A stretch of DNA of 34,979 bases from an uncultured Oscillospiraceae bacterium. Its GTDB lineage: Bacteria > Bacillota > Clostridia > Oscillospirales > Oscillospiraceae. The stretch is from contig CANRFU010000011.1 of assembly GCA_947629975.1 (NCBI GenBank), positions 1-34,979 on the forward strand, given 5' to 3'. A program made the position numbers and the translations under genes. Under the pieces are notes generated by a model. That model saw nothing but the letters and a program-made list of their open reading frames with translations, did no database searches and was not told where the DNA came from. Below, piece after piece: positions 33,536 through 34,979 of this stretch (positions are counted from its first letter, which is position 1; each line of letters starts with the position of its first letter).

Positions 33536-33608
33536 GCCGGATCGGCCGCGGAGCGGCCGGTCTGTGCGGCATCAGCGCATAATCCCGACGGTGGCGGCAA
33601 AGCTACCG
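33536..33608 (+). promoter_or_regulatory. Structured leader of the lipoprotein mRNA
   Basis: The leader can fold into two elements. CGGCCG (33543-33548) pairs with CGGCCG (33554-33559), enclosed by TGCCG and CGGCA; and CGGTGGC (33589-33595) pairs with GCTACCG (33602-33608) around a GGCAAA loop, ending about 12 bases before the AAGGAGG site. No known riboswitch matches as a whole. Confidence 0.4.
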
Positions 33609-33634
33609 GTGTGACAACAAAAAGGAGGATGACT

Positions 33635-34315
33635 ATGAATCGGAGGACCCTCTGTCTGCTGGCGGCCTGCCTGCTGCTTTTCAGCGGCTGCGCCCACGAT
33701 ACGCCGGATCCGACGGCCGCGCCGGCGGCGGATCCCACCCCCGCCCAAACGTCCGAACAGACGTCCGGGCCGTCCCGGACGCCCGAACCGGCATCAGCGC
33801 CCCAGCCGGCGTCCGAGCCGCCCCAGACTCCCGCTCCGACCCCCGCCCCCACCCCGAAGCCCACGCCCGCGCCCGCGCCCTCCCCCGCCCCGGCCAGCAA
33901 GCGGGACCTCATCCCCTTTGGCGAGGACCAGCAGTACGCGGCCGCCTGGCTGGGATATCAGCAGATCGACGACCTGGACTACTACCGGGAGCGGTATCTG
34001 GACAGCGAGCCTCCGGTCTATTATATCTCCGACGGGGACTACTACCTGGTGATCCCCCGGTACCCGGACACCGCCCTGGACCTGTTCGTCAACGATGTCG
34101 AGACCTCCCAGTCCAGCCTCTTTCTGGAGGTCCCCGACTGCGGACCATTTATCGTCCAGTGCAACGTCAGCGACGTGTTTGAAGACGTCACCATCCGCCT
34201 GATCCATGACGGGGCGTTCGTGCAGTTCTCCCCCTTCATCTCCCTGATGGACGGCTCCATCCAGGTGGGCGAACACGGGCTGGACCTGACAAAAACCGGA
34301 CAGGCCGGCGGCTGA
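33635..34315 (+). CDS. Proline-rich lipoprotein of unknown function
   Basis: I do not recognise the family. The 226-residue protein has a lipoprotein signal (MNRRTLCLLAACLLLFSGC, lipobox FSGC with Cys 19), a proline/alanine/threonine-rich spacer (about 20-88) that probably crosses the cell wall, and a globular C-terminal region (about 90-226) with many aromatic and acidic residues (YYRERYLDSEPPVYY near 113-127, DYYLVIPRYPDTALDLFVND near 132-151) and predicted beta strands. There is one cysteine pair candidate in DCGPFIVQC near 167-175. The ATG at 33635 has AAGGAGG seven bases upstream. It is monocistronic, between typA and guaB, with no related neighbours. Confidence 0.85.
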   Translation: MNRRTLCLLAACLLLFSGCAHDTPDPTAAPAADPTPAQTSEQTSGPSRTPEPASAPQPASEPPQTPAPTPAPTPKPTPAPAPSPAPASKRDLIPFGEDQQYAAAWLGYQQIDDLDYYRERYLDSEPPVYYISDGDYYLVIPRYPDTALDLFVNDVETSQSSLFLEVPDCGPFIVQCNVSDVFEDVTIRLIHDGAFVQFSPFISLMDGSIQVGEHGLDLTKTGQAGG

Positions 34316-34340
34316 GCCGGCCCCTCTCCGAATCGGAACG

Positions 34341-34373
34341 AAAGGACCCTCCGGCTTTGCCGGAGGGTCCTCC
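34341..34373. terminator. Bidirectional terminator between the lipoprotein gene and guaB
   Basis: AGGACCCTCCGGC (34343-34355) and its complement (34359-34371) form a 13-bp stem with a three-base TTT loop between convergent genes. It is followed on the minus strand by TTT and on the plus strand by CCTGC. Confidence 0.75.
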
Positions 34374-34409
34374 TGCGTGATCGGGATGCCGTCAGAGGCG
34401 GCGGGGCGT

Positions 34410-34979
<570 letters not shown>

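Noticed and set aside
33589-33634. Possible c-di-GMP-I riboswitch before the lipoprotein gene
   Set aside because: Only a short GCAAAGC-like match is present; the GGCAAACC element and the second long helix are missing.

Overview
The window is GC-rich, densely packed chromosomal DNA. Gene content and order point to a spore-forming, high-GC member of the Clostridia, most likely Oscillospiraceae (Flavonifractor/Pseudoflavonifractor-like). The indicators are the Firmicutes blocks yicC-remA-gmk-rpoZ-priA-def, tig-clpP-clpX-lon-ysxC and rplS-rbgA-rnhB-yraN, a cdaA-cdaR pair, an M23/M50 pair resembling SpoIVFA/SpoIVFB behind a sigma-E-like promoter, and a DUF3343/class V aminotransferase pair typical of anaerobic Firmicutes. 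This placement rests on gene order and protein motifs only. I see no rRNA, tRNA, CRISPR array, insertion sequence, prophage or attachment site, and almost all of the window is core genome.

Layout. From 1 to about 9.08 kb lies a long leftward series: cdaA, cdaR, a DUF5685 protein, a DnaJ-domain protein with a cysteine-rich tail, a small membrane protein, yicC, remA, gmk, rpoZ, priA and the start of def. It has a good promoter at its head (9051-9080) and mostly overlapping or abutting genes. From 9.1 to 12.45 kb, still leftward, come carD (own sigma-A promoter), ispD, ispF, a hairpin, then DUF3343 and a class V cysteine desulfurase-like enzyme. From 12.55 to 19.94 kb is the protein-quality-control block tig, clpP, clpX, lon, ysxC, with a fumarylacetoacetate hydrolase-family gene at its end. 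From 19.97 to 25.0 kb is the leftward rbgA, rnhB, yraN, M19 dipeptidase, thrC, metallophosphoesterase operon with an extended -10 promoter, preceded by monocistronic rplS with its own promoter and terminator. From 25.55 to 27.19 kb is the putative spoIVFA/spoIVFB pair.

A short divergent rightward operon (27.19-28.42 kb) encodes a DUF3842 protein and a membrane-anchored Mrr-type nuclease. It ends in a bidirectional terminator shared with a leftward ABC transporter (ATPase, permease, substrate-binding lipoprotein; 28.4-31.4 kb). A large hairpin separates the transporter's binding-protein gene from its permease gene. Rightward typA and an orphan proline-rich lipoprotein with a structured leader follow, and the window closes with the 3' half of guaB on the minus strand.

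The genes cover translation and ribosome assembly (def, rplS, rbgA, ysxC, typA, tig), regulated proteolysis (clpXP, lon), nucleotide metabolism (gmk, guaB, rnhB), cyclic-di-AMP signalling (cdaA/cdaR), isoprenoid synthesis (ispD/ispF) and sporulation. Most of this is ordinary. The parts most worth a second look are the DUF3842/Mrr operon, the DUF5685/DnaJ cysteine-rich pair, the DUF3343/aminotransferase pair, and the SpoIVFA-like protein that keeps a complete LytM active site.
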